Positions 23,060-32,995 of a DNA stretch of 64,000 nt are shown here, piece after piece. The position numbers were made by a program, and so were the translations under genes. Origin of the DNA: Pelobates cultripes (taxonomy: Eukaryota; Chordata; Amphibia; Anura; Pelobatidae); the NCBI GenBank assembly GCA_933207985.1, contig OW240917.1:109020692-109084691 (forward strand), read 5' to 3'. The number at the start of each line of letters is the position of its first letter. The first letter of the stretch is position 1. The notes below the pieces were generated by a model. It had not been told where the DNA came from. It ran no database searches and saw only the letters and a list, made by a program, of their open reading frames with translations.

Positions 23060-23730
23060 GGTGTTTCATTTAGGACCCCCACCCACCGCTCAGGGGTGGG
23101 GGCCAGGGGGGGTGAGGACAGTAGGTCCCCCCCTTATTGTTTTACTGGGGCTCCCACCCACCACTCAGGGGTGGGGGCCAGGGGGGGAGGACAGTAGGTC
23201 CCCCCCTTGTTGTTTTATTAGGGCCCCCACCCACCGCTCAGGGGTGGGGGCCAGGGGGGAGGACAGTAGGTCCCCCCCCTTATTGTTTTATTAGGGCCCC
23301 CACCCACCGCGCAGGGGTGGGGGCCAGGGGGGGAGGACAGTAGGTCCCCCCCCTTATTGTTTTATTGGGGCCCCACCCACCGCGCAGGGGTGGGGGCCAG
23401 GGGGGGAGGACAGTAGGTCCCCCCCCCTTATTGTTTTATTAGGGCCCCCACCCACCGCTCAGGGGTGGGGGCCGGGGGGGAGGACAGTAGGTCCCCCCTT
23501 ATTGTTTTATTAGGGCCCCCACCCACGCTCAGGGGTGGGGGCCAGGGGGGAGGACAGTAGGTGTCCCCCCCTTATTGTTTTATTAGGGCCCCCACCCACC
23601 GCTCAGGGGTGGGGGCTGGGGGGGAGGACAGTAGGGTCCCCCCCCCCTCATTATCTTCATGGCCCCCACCCGCCGCTCAGGGTGGGGGAGGGGGGGAGGA
23701 CAATAGGTCCGCCCCCCCTTATTGTAATTT
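23060..23730. repeat. Right G-rich ~65-70-bp tandem array (inverse of the left array)
   Basis: About nine units of GGTGGGGGCCAGGGGGGGAGG, then ACAGTAGGTCC, a C-run and TTATTGTTTTATTAGGGCC. This is the inverted counterpart of 21410-21880 but with more units, so the arms have expanded unequally. Confidence 0.88.
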
Positions 23731-24651
23731 ATGTCTTTTTTTTCAACAGTGAGCAGCCACAGGCTGCTCACTGTTTAGTAGACATGCCCCTACTCGCGGT
23801 ATAGTGAGTAGGGGCATTTGGGAGATTTTAATCTCCCTTGTGCTATTATGGGGGTCATATTGACCCCCATAGAGTGAGAGGGGGTACTGGGGGGCTTATG
23901 AAGTGGTGGGGAGCACTGCTCCCTGCCGCTTCTATAGTTACATATTACAAGGAGGGAGCTGCACGCCGGTAGCTCCCTCCTTGTAATAAACTGAACGAAC
24001 AAACTAACACTGATACATAGTGTTTGTTTGTTCGGCTGATATTTCTATTCACTCATTCGTCTGTCTGATGAATGAATGGATAGATGAAATTCCCGTTCGC
24101 ATGTCCAGGTGTTTCACTGGGCATGTGCGGGAATCTCAGTGTCTGCCTGGTGTGGGCTGATGACGTGTCCCACAGGGACTTCACCTACCCACACAAAGAT
24201 GGCGGCGCCCTGAATCAAGATCGGGGCAGAAAATAAGGATTAAAAATAGGTAATGTGGGGGGCTTAGGGGCATTTGGGGGTGACTAGTGGGTCAATTGGA
24301 TGTAGTGGAGACGGGAGGGGGGTTAAAAAAAAAACGGGATTCGGCATGACAGTGCCGCTTTAAGCCAATCCGCTGCCACCGCTCTCCTGGCTGCTAGGGT
24401 TATTTTATGGATGAGTTTTTGTTCGTGTCTAGTCCACCCATCTATTGTTCTACTGAGTAGGTATAGCCATGGGTCTAGAGGGGGGCCCTGGTCATCACTT
24501 GGGCTAGTAAATCTCTAATTTGTTGCCAGAATCGTTCTATCAGTGGGCATTCCCACCACATGTGGATGTATGTCCCTTTCATATCGCACTCTCTCCAGCA
24601 GACGTCAGTAGGGGTCTTTTTCATTTGGTACAGCTTTACAGGAGTTTTGTA

Positions 24652-25101
24652 TCAACGACGCATCATCTTAACGGTCTGCTCCTGTATCGTTACGCATACG
24701 GAGGACGTGTGACTGGCTTCCCAAATCTCCTGCCACTCTATTCCCTCCAATGGCTCCTCCAGGTCCCTCTCCCACTGTTCCGTGTAAACTAGACCTCCCC
24801 CTTCATTAGTTTCAGAGCAGAGGTGAGCGTACAGCCGAGTTATCAGACCCGTAGGCATATGGTCCTGAAGGCATATTTGTTCGAAAAACTGTCATGGGTT
24901 TTTGGGCAGCCGCCCGGACCCATGGGGGTACCTGAAGAAGTCTGCAGGCGTGGGGTGGCCTCTTTGCTGTAGGGTGTCAAATGTTACTACCTCTGAATCC
25001 TGTACCAACTGATGTATGCGTTGCAGACCTATTCTTTCTAGGTTCCTAAAGTTTCGTGCTGCCATTCCCGATGGGAATGCTCTATTGCGAATAAACGTCA
25101 T
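24652..25101 (-). pseudogene. L1 ORF2 C-terminal domain fragments
   Basis: Two ORFs in different frames (25101-24892 and 24858-24652) read the L1 C-terminal region. The first has a TFDTLQQRGHPTPADFFRYPH pattern (F.tl......p...ffrY.q). The second has a WERDLEEPLEGIEWQEIWE pattern (WE.DL...l....W..iW). They lie between the post-RT segment and the zinc knuckle near 24520-24620. A frameshift near 24860-24890 separates them. Confidence 0.75.
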
Positions 25102-25293
25102 CAGAGTGGACGGGGCTGACGCCAGCCCATGTTGCTGTTGAGATCTATCCTATATATGTATAGAGTTCAATATAGCTGGGCACGTAGCCCTAATGATTGG
25201 TCTATTATCTTTGGGTACCCAGATGAGCAGTTGCGGAATGTCTGCCCCCACCATCAGTGATTCCAAGTCTACCCATTTCCTCTCTCCAGGTGG

Positions 25294-25881
25294 CTAGTGC
25301 CATAAGGCTATTTGCGACAATTGTGTCGCCAAGTAGTAGACATATAGGTTAGGGAGCCCCAGGTCTCCCCTAGTCTTTGGTCTGTGTAGTATATGTCTTG
25401 AAATTCTATGGCGTTTATTTTGCCACACGAAATTCCCTATCGCTTGCTGCAGGGGTGCTAGGTGTGTCTTAGAGATATGTATGGGCAGAGATTGGAAATA
25501 GAATAAGATCCTGGGTAAGATGTTCATCTTGACCGCATGAATTCTCCCTATCAAAGAGATAGGCCTATCGTTCCAGGTCTCAAGTTCCCTGATCAGTTGT
25601 TTCATGAGTGGTGTATAGTTCTGTTGGAGGAGTTGGTCTGGGATTGCTGTCAGTTTAATGCCCAGATATTTAATTGACTGTCGTTCTACGCGTATGTGAT
25701 GTGTGTTCTGAAGAAATGTTATATCCACGTCCGGTATCTCGATTAAGAGGGTGCTAGATTTGGTCATGTTTGCTTTGTACCCCGATATAGCTCCATAGTC
25801 CTCCAGGACTCCTTGCAAAGCCCTCATTGAGTTAATAGAGTCAGTGAGTGTCAACAGCACATCATCCGCATACGCCGACAC
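25294..25881 (-). pseudogene. L1 ORF2 RT catalytic and post-RT segment
   Basis: The 195-residue ORF begins MSAYADDVLLTL, the L1-type catalytic YADD. Next come SGYKANMTKSSTLLI (the GYKxNxxKS block) and IKYLGIKLT (the YLGI block). DRPISLIGRIHAVKMNILPR (the GRI..KM..LPR block) and NFVWQNKRHRISR...GDLGLPNLYVYY follow. All appear in the normal L1 order without internal stop. It overlaps the preceding ORF (25851-26417) by 31 bp in another frame, so one frameshift separates the RT halves. Confidence 0.9.
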
Positions 25882-26417
25882 CAGGAATTCCCTACCTCCC
25901 AGTCAAACCCCCTGTATGTCGGATGTCGCCTAAGGGCTTGGAGTAGAGGTTGCAGGGAGAGAACGAATAAAAGCGGGTACAATGGGCATCCCTGTCTGGT
26001 GCCATTGTGTAAGCTGAACGGAGTAAGTAGGGCTCCTGATATTTTCACTTGTACTCGTACATTGCTGTACATGGCCTTAATCAAAGTTATAGCCTGCTCA
26101 GGGAATCCCATATGGGTCAGAAGTGTGAACAAGTATGTCCACGTAACCCTGTCGAACGCTTTTTCAGCGTCCAATGAAACCAGCATAGTTGGGGTGTGAG
26201 TGACTTTCTGCTTCCAAATGAGAGCTATGTTCCTACGGGTGTTCTCAAACAGCTGTCTGCCATGCACGAAACCCACTTGATCTGCATCCACCAGTGTAGC
26301 CAAGTAAGGGTTTAGTCTTGCCGCCTGAATTTTTGCTAAGATTTTCATGTCATGATTAATCAGGGAGATAGGTCTATAACTACTTGGGATACTTGTCTGG
26401 TTTTGGCAATAAGACAA
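25851..26417 (-). pseudogene. L1 ORF2 RT N-terminal half
   Basis: The 188-residue ORF contains SSYRPISLINHDMKILAKI (RPISLxNxDxK block) and DADQVGFVHGRQ (QxGFxxGR). LVSLDAEKAFDRVTWTYLF carries the first catalytic Asp, and NGTRQGCPLYPLLFVLSLQPL is the RQGCPLxPxLF block. The final block is shifted out of frame relative to YADD downstream. A preceding ORF (26380-26586) carries the ALKGNKAAGLDG start of the domain. The enzyme would have copied its own RNA at a nicked target. Confidence 0.9.
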
Positions 26418-27439
26418 TGGTTGCTAGCGACATATATGAGTCTGGGGTGCCTCCCGATCTAAATTCGTTAAACAGAGCTGCCAGGTGGGGAGCGAGTTCA
26501 TCTCGAAATTCCTTATAATAACTCCCATCTAACCCATCCAGACCGGCGGCTTTGTTTCCTTTCAGGGCAGCTATGGCTTGCGCCACCTAGTCTGCCGTGA
26601 TTTCTGCCGCTAATGCTTCCACCCCTACCTGTGCTAGTTTGGCAACCCTAAGTCTGCCAGGAATTGCTTTGCCATTACTTCGTCCTGGTGAATGATTACA
26701 CAGGGATTTGTAGTAATCCGTGAAAACCTCTGCTATGTCTCGGGGATTGGTTTTAGTTGAGCTGTCGTTATGCCTAATGGATGTGATATGACCCCCTCTT
26801 TATCTAGGTTTCAGGACTCTGGCTAAGAGTGTATCCATTTTGTTCGCCTGTTCATAAAAGGTCATAAAAGGTCCTTCTGGACCACGTAATGGCATATTGC
26901 CAACCGTATCTCCCCCAGTTGTCCTGCAGTTATGTTGTCTGGGCTGCTCTGGTGTTGTTGCTCTACGCTCTTAAGGTCGGTCAGGAGGCCTTCTAGTTTC
27001 TGGAATTTCAATTTCTTTTTGGCTGCCACAAATTTTGTAAGCATACCTCTTATTACTGTCTTATGTGCTGCCCATACTGTCACTAGTGTCATGTCTGGGG
27101 TGATATTGGTCTCAAAAAACTTTTGATGTCTGTTCTAATCTGGGCTGCTATGTTCTGGTCTTTCAATAGGGAAGCATTAAGTCTCCACGTCCAAGAGGTC
27201 GCCTCGCATAGCCTCCCCAGTGTCAGTGACATGTCGGCGTGGTCCGACCAAGTGATAGACCCGATGTCCGTGCTGGTTTTTCGCGGTAGGCTCCTATTGT
27301 TAACTAGGAACATATCTATCCTAGAGTAGGATCTGTGTGGGGCTGAAAAGAAGTGTAATCCCTCGTGCTCGGATGATGTGCCCTCCACACGTCCACCAAC
27401 CCCGTCCCCGCCATGAATCTCTGTAGCAATTTGGAGAAC

Positions 27440-28255
27440 ATTTGTTCCCTTTTGAGAAAGATGCACACCATCTTGTTTTGCACAGTTTATTTCCATTCCA
27501 GACAGAACTACCATGAAAAAATGAAGCCAAATCCTTGCTCCCGACACCATTCACCAAGCCACAAGTTAAAGTCCCTAATACGCATCCGACTGTCGTTCTG
27601 AGTGTTATGCACAGGCAGAACTTCAGAGAATGGCAGTGTGGAAGCAACCTGCCATATATCATTAGCAAAAACACAAAAAAACTTCCTTCACCTCTGAAAC
27701 CTCATTACAAGCCAAGTCATTTGTCCCTAGATGGACAAGTACATCCCATTCCCCTTCCTGCTTTGCTCTCTTAACAATATTATAAATAGGTCTCCTGTCT
27801 CTGTGAGCAGTAGCTCCGGGAAGACATTTCACAAGACCACTATTGTTCAGCTCCACACCTCTTATGATAGAATCCCCCAACAACAACTGCTTTTGTATTA
27901 GGCCTCACCATAGTCTTCAAGCCTGTCTCGATAATACCACTACACTCGGTGCCTGAGATTGTCTCCACAACACCACTACACTCTGTGTCTGAGCCTGTCT
28001 CCACAACACCACTACACTTGGTGCCTGATCCTCTCTCCACAACACCAGTACCCTCAGTGCCTGAGCTTACAGTAATCCATCTGCCATTCCTAGTACGTCT
28101 CTGCGGTAGTGGCTTTGCAGCAGTTCCAGCCTGAGTTTGTTTACCAGATAATTTATAAATCTCGGACTTCAAAAATACAATCTCCTGCCGCAATAGAGAG
28201 AACTGTCTACAGATTAGACAGTATCCAAATCTCCAAAAAGTTGAACGTGAAAGAA
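27440..28255 (-). pseudogene. CR1 ORF1 (esterase-type), 5' part of the split CR1
   Basis: Minus-strand pieces in order. A Cys-containing lead CLICRQFSLLRQEIVFLKSE (about 28150-28220) is followed by a ~20-residue tandem repeat of C-S-G-V-V-E-T-G-S-x-T-E type (ORF 27840-28193). An SGNH-esterase core lies at 27662-27886: MLLGDSIIRGVEL, with the nucleophile Ser in GDSI, then VLVHLGTNDLACNE with the GTND block. Finally DGVHLSQKGTN gives the D-x-x-H catalytic pair at about 27450-27480, right at the insertion point. The reading continues at 19960-19903 after the inserted L1. CR1 ORF1 proteins are known to carry such an esterase. A frameshift between 27840 and 27886 joins the two ORFs. Confidence 0.82.
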
Positions 28256-28261
28256 ATGCAT

Positions 28262-29596
28262 AACGACCAGAGGCGGCTCTAGACTTTATGAGGCCTTAGG
28301 CGAAACTCAAACATGAGGCCCCACTAACACCAAAGTGAAAAAAATAGAGTTGCAATACATGCACACTGTCACATATACACATTGATGCACTGTTTACCTG
28401 TGTATGTGCCTCAGAGTGTGTCTGACAGAGAGTATCCTTGTGTGTGTGTAACTATGTCTCTGTGAGCATGTTTGCATTTTTATCTGGGACCGTATGTGTA
28501 TGGGGTAGCTGCTCGAAGTGTGTTGTGTGAATGGGAGTTCTGCCTGTGGCCTTGTGCATTGTGTTTATGGCAAAGCTATGTTTCCTGACTGTGTATGTAT
28601 GATGAATGTCTTCAGCTGGTGACTGTGACAAGGTGAGTAAAGGGGTACCAGTGGCTGGGAGAGTGTGACAGGGCAAAGGGGATAAAAGGACAGGGGGGCG
28701 GGGGGTTGTGAGAGAGATAGAGGGAGTATAACATGGTTTGATGAGGAAGTGACAGGTCAAGTGGAGGTAAGTATGTCAGGGCAATTGTGGCATGGTAGGA
28801 GGGACGAGTGTGACAGGATTAAGGGGGGTTAATGTGACAGGGTGAGTGTGGCAGAGTGAAGGCAGATGAGTTTGGAGAGGGTGAGATTAACAGGATTAGG
28901 AGTGGTTAATGTGAGTGTGGATGCATGAAGAGGCTGACAGTGTAGTGGGGTGACGACAGTGTAGCGAGGAGTGACAGTGTGAGGGGATGCTAACAGTGTG
29001 TCTGGGGAGGCTGTGTGTGTAAGAGTGGGTGATACTGTGTGTGAGTAGTTGATGGAGTGAGAGGGAGGGGAGGGTGATGGTGAGAGGGAGAGGGTGGGGT
29101 GTGAGGGAGAGGGGGGTGCTGGTGTGAGGGGGTGCAGGTGTGAGGGGGTGATGGTAAGAGGAGGGTGATGGTAAGAGGGGGGTGATATTAAGAGGGGGTG
29201 ATACTAAATACCTTTATTCCCTGGTGGTCCAGTGTGGGCTGCCTGGTGGTCTGGTGTGGGCTACCTGGTGGTCCGGTGGCCGTTACAGCCGGTCTGCAGC
29301 TCCGCAGAGCTGTAGACAATGTATCCCGTGAGACCCTTCAGAGTGTTGCTGTGGTAACCCAGACACATGGTCTGCAGCTCTGCTCATTGCAGACCGGTAT
29401 CTGCAATGACTGGCCGGGCAGACAGGAGGGGTCTTGCACCCCGCAGCATACTGAGCAAGCCGCAGGGCTCCCTCCTGGTGTCGGGTCCTCGGTCACTCAG
29501 ATTACCTCCAGTTTATCTCCAGAATATCTCCACTCACACCCTTTGAAGCAGAACTCTCCAGAATATCTCCAATCACACCTAGCACCTAGCTAATCA
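28262..29596. mobile_element. Composite non-autonomous repeat (hAT-like left end)
   Basis: Begins abruptly after CR1 ORF1 sequence with CAGAGGCGGCTCTAGAC, a hAT-like terminus; I did not find the matching right terminus. The interior is G/T-rich low complexity (28370-29190, many GTGAGGGGGTGATGG-like units). A GC-rich block contains opposed CCGGTCTGCAG and CTGCAGACCGG-type arms (about 29290-29400) and the motif CCTGGTGGTCCAGTG. That motif is the reverse complement of the CCACTGGACCACCAGG motif shared with 11125 and 33340. No coding sequence. Confidence 0.5.
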
Positions 29597-29752
29597 AATT
29601 AAACGCCTTACGAATTACCAACAGGAAATCAAGCCATGTGCAATCAGTAACCTTTTCCTTTAGATGAATCTTACCTGTAACAGTGAAAAAGAAATTTCTT
29701 AGCAAAATCTTAGACAGTTGGAGATTCTGTAAAAACTCTGCAGAATATCTAT

Positions 29753-29842
29753 AAGGTTACTTAAAATCACCTATCTCAGCAAACAAATATGGGGATTCAG
29801 TTCCACTGTATGGCCATATTGTGTTAAGCCCACCACTACTTC
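29753..29842 (+). repeat. Dispersed repeat, copy 2 (pair with 4965-5056)
   Basis: Same orientation as copy 1, with the shared core AACAAATATGGGGATTC and TATGGCCATA-like sequence. Family unknown. Confidence 0.6.
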
Positions 29843-29852
29843 ACAGTACCCT

Positions 29853-29901
29853 AATATGTATGTATGTATGTATGTATCTGTATGTGTCTGTTTGTGTAGT
29901 A

Positions 29902-29933
<32 letters not shown>

Positions 29934-29935
29934 TG
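29853..29935. repeat. TATG / TG microsatellite
   Basis: (TATG)n at 29855-29876, then interrupted TG repeats with an uninterrupted GTGTGT run at about 29902-29926. Confidence 0.9.
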
Positions 29936-30763
29936 TGTGTTTGTAACGATTATATAATTTAAAAAAGAAAGTAAAAATACATTCAGATAAATTTTAAGTG
30001 AAAGTACAATAAACCTGATTTTTTATTGTATTCATCACAGTTAAATATATTCAAGTTGTTGATTACATTAAATAAATAGGGAGAGCGTGTCATTAATGCA
30101 TCCATATATTCCCTGAATTTTTTCTGTTAAAACCGACATTATCTTAGTTTGAAAAATTGCATATTGATATTATATAATAAACTTACTGTTTATTGGAGGG
30201 AATAATATTCTTATTCTATGTGCAGCATCTTTAGCTTACAGGATCCATTTTGTGTTTCCTATACTGGAGGATAAATTGTTAAAAACAATCTTTCAAAGCT
30301 GAATTAACATCAGATTTTTCCCAAGTGTATAACCTGCAGGCTTACATTTGGTCATAACATACATGCTGGGCTCAAGTTATCGTGTGGGCGACAATCCCTG
30401 CATTGTACACTGCTTGAAGTTAAATATAAAAGTTGTGACATGTCTCTCTATGTGAATGTCTTGTACTTTACATAAAATGTAACCCTTTCATTGATTTTGT
30501 ATAATGCAGAGCTTACAACAATTGATAACACTTGCGGTAATTATAAGTAATTAATAATAGTAAATACATATTTGAACAGACTGACATGTTTGTAAAAATA
30601 TAGGAAATCACAACTAAAACCACTCAAATTTTAAGATTATTTAGTTCTCAGAGATTCCAAGCAATACGTATTCTATATCACACTGCTATGAATCTCTGGT
30701 GGTAGTTTGTGCAATTGTGCAAGCCCCCATGTCTTACTTTTCCCAGCCAGAAATGTAACAATA
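29936..30763. other. AT-rich non-coding stretch
   Basis: No gene or repeat structure that I can support. Confidence 0.35.
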
Positions 30764-31126
30764 TACAGTAAAGGCAAAAAAGTATTTGATCCCCTGCTGA
30801 TTTTGAACGTTTGACCACTGACAAAGAAAGGATCAGTCTATAATTTTCACGGAGGTGTATTTTAACAGTGAGAGACAGAATAACAAAAAAAGAAAATCCA
30901 GAAATACTCATGTCAACAAAAGTTATAAATTGATTTGCATGTCAATGAATGACATAAGCATTTGATCCCCTATCAATAAGCAAGATTTCTGTCTCCCAGT
31001 TGTCTTTCATACAGGTAGTGAGCTGAGATTAGGAGCACTCTCTTAAAGGGAGTGCTCCTAATCTCAGCTTGTTAACCGTATAAAAGACACCTGTCCACTG
31101 AAGCAATCAATCAATCAATCAGATTC

Positions 31127-31844
31127 TTGTATGTACGTAGTGGGGAATCGCGATGCAGCCTAGCACAAATCTAAACCCATTTACCCCCCCAATAACGACA
31201 GACCACTTAGTATGGATGAACAGGCCACAGCATTTATCACAAACTAAATTACTGCATAACACATCCATAACTTTGTTTATTAAATCTCTTCTTTCTGTAA
31301 CCAAAAGGTTAGACATAAATAAGCATAAATTAACATATATACATATATAACTCCACCCATAGTGTTATACAGTGACCCGACCATCCTTGCCAATAAACAT
31401 ACAGTGGTTCCTAATCACCGCTTTGTCTCACCTCCCCCCGCGTCATAAAAATCATATATTTCCAATGCCCGCCATCAGCCGACCTTATCCACGCTCGATG
31501 TGCACGACACCTCAGGCAACCTAATGTTTAACCTTTTAAGCAGGGGAGGTTGAGACCTAAAAAAACTTGTTCATCTCATTCCATATACTTAAACGTAACC
31601 ACTAAAACGCAATTGGCAAGGACATACCCCCGGCTAGCTGTGACGAAATATACCATTAGGGCGGGCGGGAGGGAAACTGTTTACTGGCCCGAATCCCAAG
31701 TGGCACTGAGGTAAGACCTCCCCCACACTAACTTACACAGAACATAATCCCACCCACACACTCTTTCCCAACCAATCTCCTGCATCTATCCCCACACGCC
31801 TACATGTGCCCTTGTCCGCTTAGCTGCGCTATCTCCCCAGGGCC
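31127..31844. other. 718-bp insert of unknown origin inside the Tc1 5' region
   Basis: The Tc1 leader reads AATCAATCAATCAGATTC up to 31126 and resumes with AAACTCTCCACCATGGC at 31845. This is the usual spacing just before the transposase start in such elements. The intervening sequence is less AT-rich, with C-runs on the plus strand. It has no ORF with motifs and no obvious terminal repeats. Overlapping opposite-strand ORFs at 31119-31350 are uninformative. Its family is unknown; a LINE 5' UTR or LTR fragment is possible. Confidence 0.6.
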
Positions 31845-31857
31845 TAAACTCTCCACC

Positions 31858-32133
31858 ATGGCAAAGACCAAAGAGCTGTCCAAGGATGTCGGGCACAAGA
31901 TTGTAGACCTACACAAGGCTGGAATGGGCTACAAGACCATCGCCAAGCAGCTTGGTGAGAAGGTGATAATAGATGGTGCGATTATTCGCAAATGGAAGAA
32001 ACACAAAAAAACTGTCAGTCTCCCTCGGTCTGGGGCTCCATTCAAGATCTCACCTTGTGGAGTTTCTATGATCACGAGAACAGTGGGGAATCAGACAGAA
32101 CTACAAATGATCTTAAGGCAGCTGGGACCATAA
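31858..32133 (+). pseudogene. Tc1-like transposase, N-terminal DNA-binding domain only
   Basis: The true start is the ATG at 31858 (CCACCATGG context), not the upstream ATG at 31804, because the Tc1 leader only resumes at 31845. The 92 residues contain the paired HTH region: [51 protein letters not shown] and the second HTH start [13 protein letters not shown]. The frame then breaks. Traces of the region before the catalytic domain follow to about 32340 (LKSCSARKV, FANVHLNDSEQNWVKVLWSD in changing frames). After that the element jumps to the C-terminal end, so the D,D,E core is mostly deleted. Confidence 0.85.
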
Positions 32134-32995
32134 TGATCTTAAAGCAGCTGGGACCATAATCACCAAGAAAATAATTGGTAACACACTATGCCGCAAAAGA
32201 CTGAAATCCTGCAGCGCCCGCAAGGTCCTCCTGCTTTAAGAAAGCGCATGTACGGGCCCGTCTGAAGTTTGCCAATGTACATCTTAATGATTCAGAGCAG
32301 AACTGGGTGAAAGTGTTGTGGTCAGATGTTTGGAGGAGGAGGAATGCTGCCTATGACGAATTTTTCTGGATTTTTTTTTTGTTGTTATTCTGTCTCTCTC
32401 TGTTAAAATGCACCTACCATGAAAATTATAGACTGATCATTTCTTTGTCAGTGGGCAAACGTTCAAAATCAGCAGCGGATCAAATACTTTTTTCCCTCAA
32501 TGTACACATAAGTCTGGTCTGGTTTCAAATGTTATCAAATACAAAACAAAAATTAGTATGAGGGCTTTTTCGCCCAAACAGTGGTTTGTATTTTGATAAG
32601 CATACCCCTAGCATATTTAGCAAAACATAAAATTAAACCAACATTTGTAGTTGCACAGATTATGACAAATACTTTACAAAACACAACACACTAAAACAAC
32701 ATAACACTCTGGGAGATTGGAAATCAGTGAGAGGATTAAAAGACCAATAGAGGCAGGCTAGTGATAATTTTACTATATACTATGTTGTAATTTGGGATTC
32801 TTTCTCTGGTGTTACCAAAAACAGGACATACAAGAACAAATAGTGTGAAGAAGTTGCTTGCTGATGTGTTTTGAGTATGAAGAGTGTGTCCTCTTTTTAT
32901 TTTACAAAAAGTGTTGATTTCAACAGACATTGGCACATTTATAAATTACAACATACAAAATCCAGCACACTCCCTCATTTACTAAACAGCACATT

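Larger units (their letters stand above)
20771..24363. mobile_element. 3.6-kb TTAA-ended giant palindromic non-autonomous element
   Basis: Starts TTAAAGCGGCACTGTCATGC and ends with the exact reverse complement (CATGACAGTGCCGCTTTAA), TTAA at both ends. Almost the whole 3593 bp is one long inverted repeat centred near 22560. The left arm holds a C-rich array (about 21410-21880) and the right arm holds its inverted G-rich copy (about 23060-23730). Flanking modules are also mirrored: GACGTCTTC...TTTTAG, the CGCACTTTAAA stretch and the GGCGGG...CTTATAAAGCC stretch. No transposase ORF is present. ORFs over the arrays (21514-21783, 23061-23804) read repeat. It is inserted in the C-terminal coding region of a Tx1 L1. 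The TTAA target suggests piggyBac-type mobilisation (inference). Confidence 0.9.
24364..27439 (-). mobile_element. Tx1-clade L1 LINE, ORF2 (endonuclease end, RT, C-terminus)
   Basis: 5'-truncated L1 on the minus strand, starting inside the endonuclease next to the right duplication copy (27440-27453). In order: endonuclease C-terminus (SYSRIDMFLV and a DHADMSL block, ORF ending 27089), linker 26862-27092, RT N-terminal (26380-26586, KGNKAAGLDGLDGSYY), RT middle (25851-26417), YADD and post-RT (25294-25881), C-terminal segments (24892-25101, 24652-24858). A CCHC-like zinc knuckle lies at about 24520-24620 (CWRECDMKGTYIHMWWEC). It runs to the TTAA insertion at 24363. Several frameshifts show it is inactive. 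Confidence 0.88.
30766..32502 (+). mobile_element. Tc1-like DNA transposon, internally deleted
   Basis: TA dinucleotides flank the ends (30764-30765 and 32503-32504). Terminal inverted repeats of about 120 bp (30766-30885 and 32385-32502) carry CAGTAAAGGCAAAAAAGTA and its inverse ending TTTTTTCCCTCAATG, plus the shared GTATTTGATCC and GACTGATC motifs. Inside are a truncated transposase N-terminus (31858-32133), a short decayed C-terminal trace and a 718-bp insert of different composition (31127-31844). Confidence 0.88.

Noticed and set aside
23061..23804. Gly/Pro-rich ORFs resembling collagen-like or antifreeze repeats
   Set aside because: They are frames of the G-rich ~70-bp array in the TTAA palindrome and appear on both strands.
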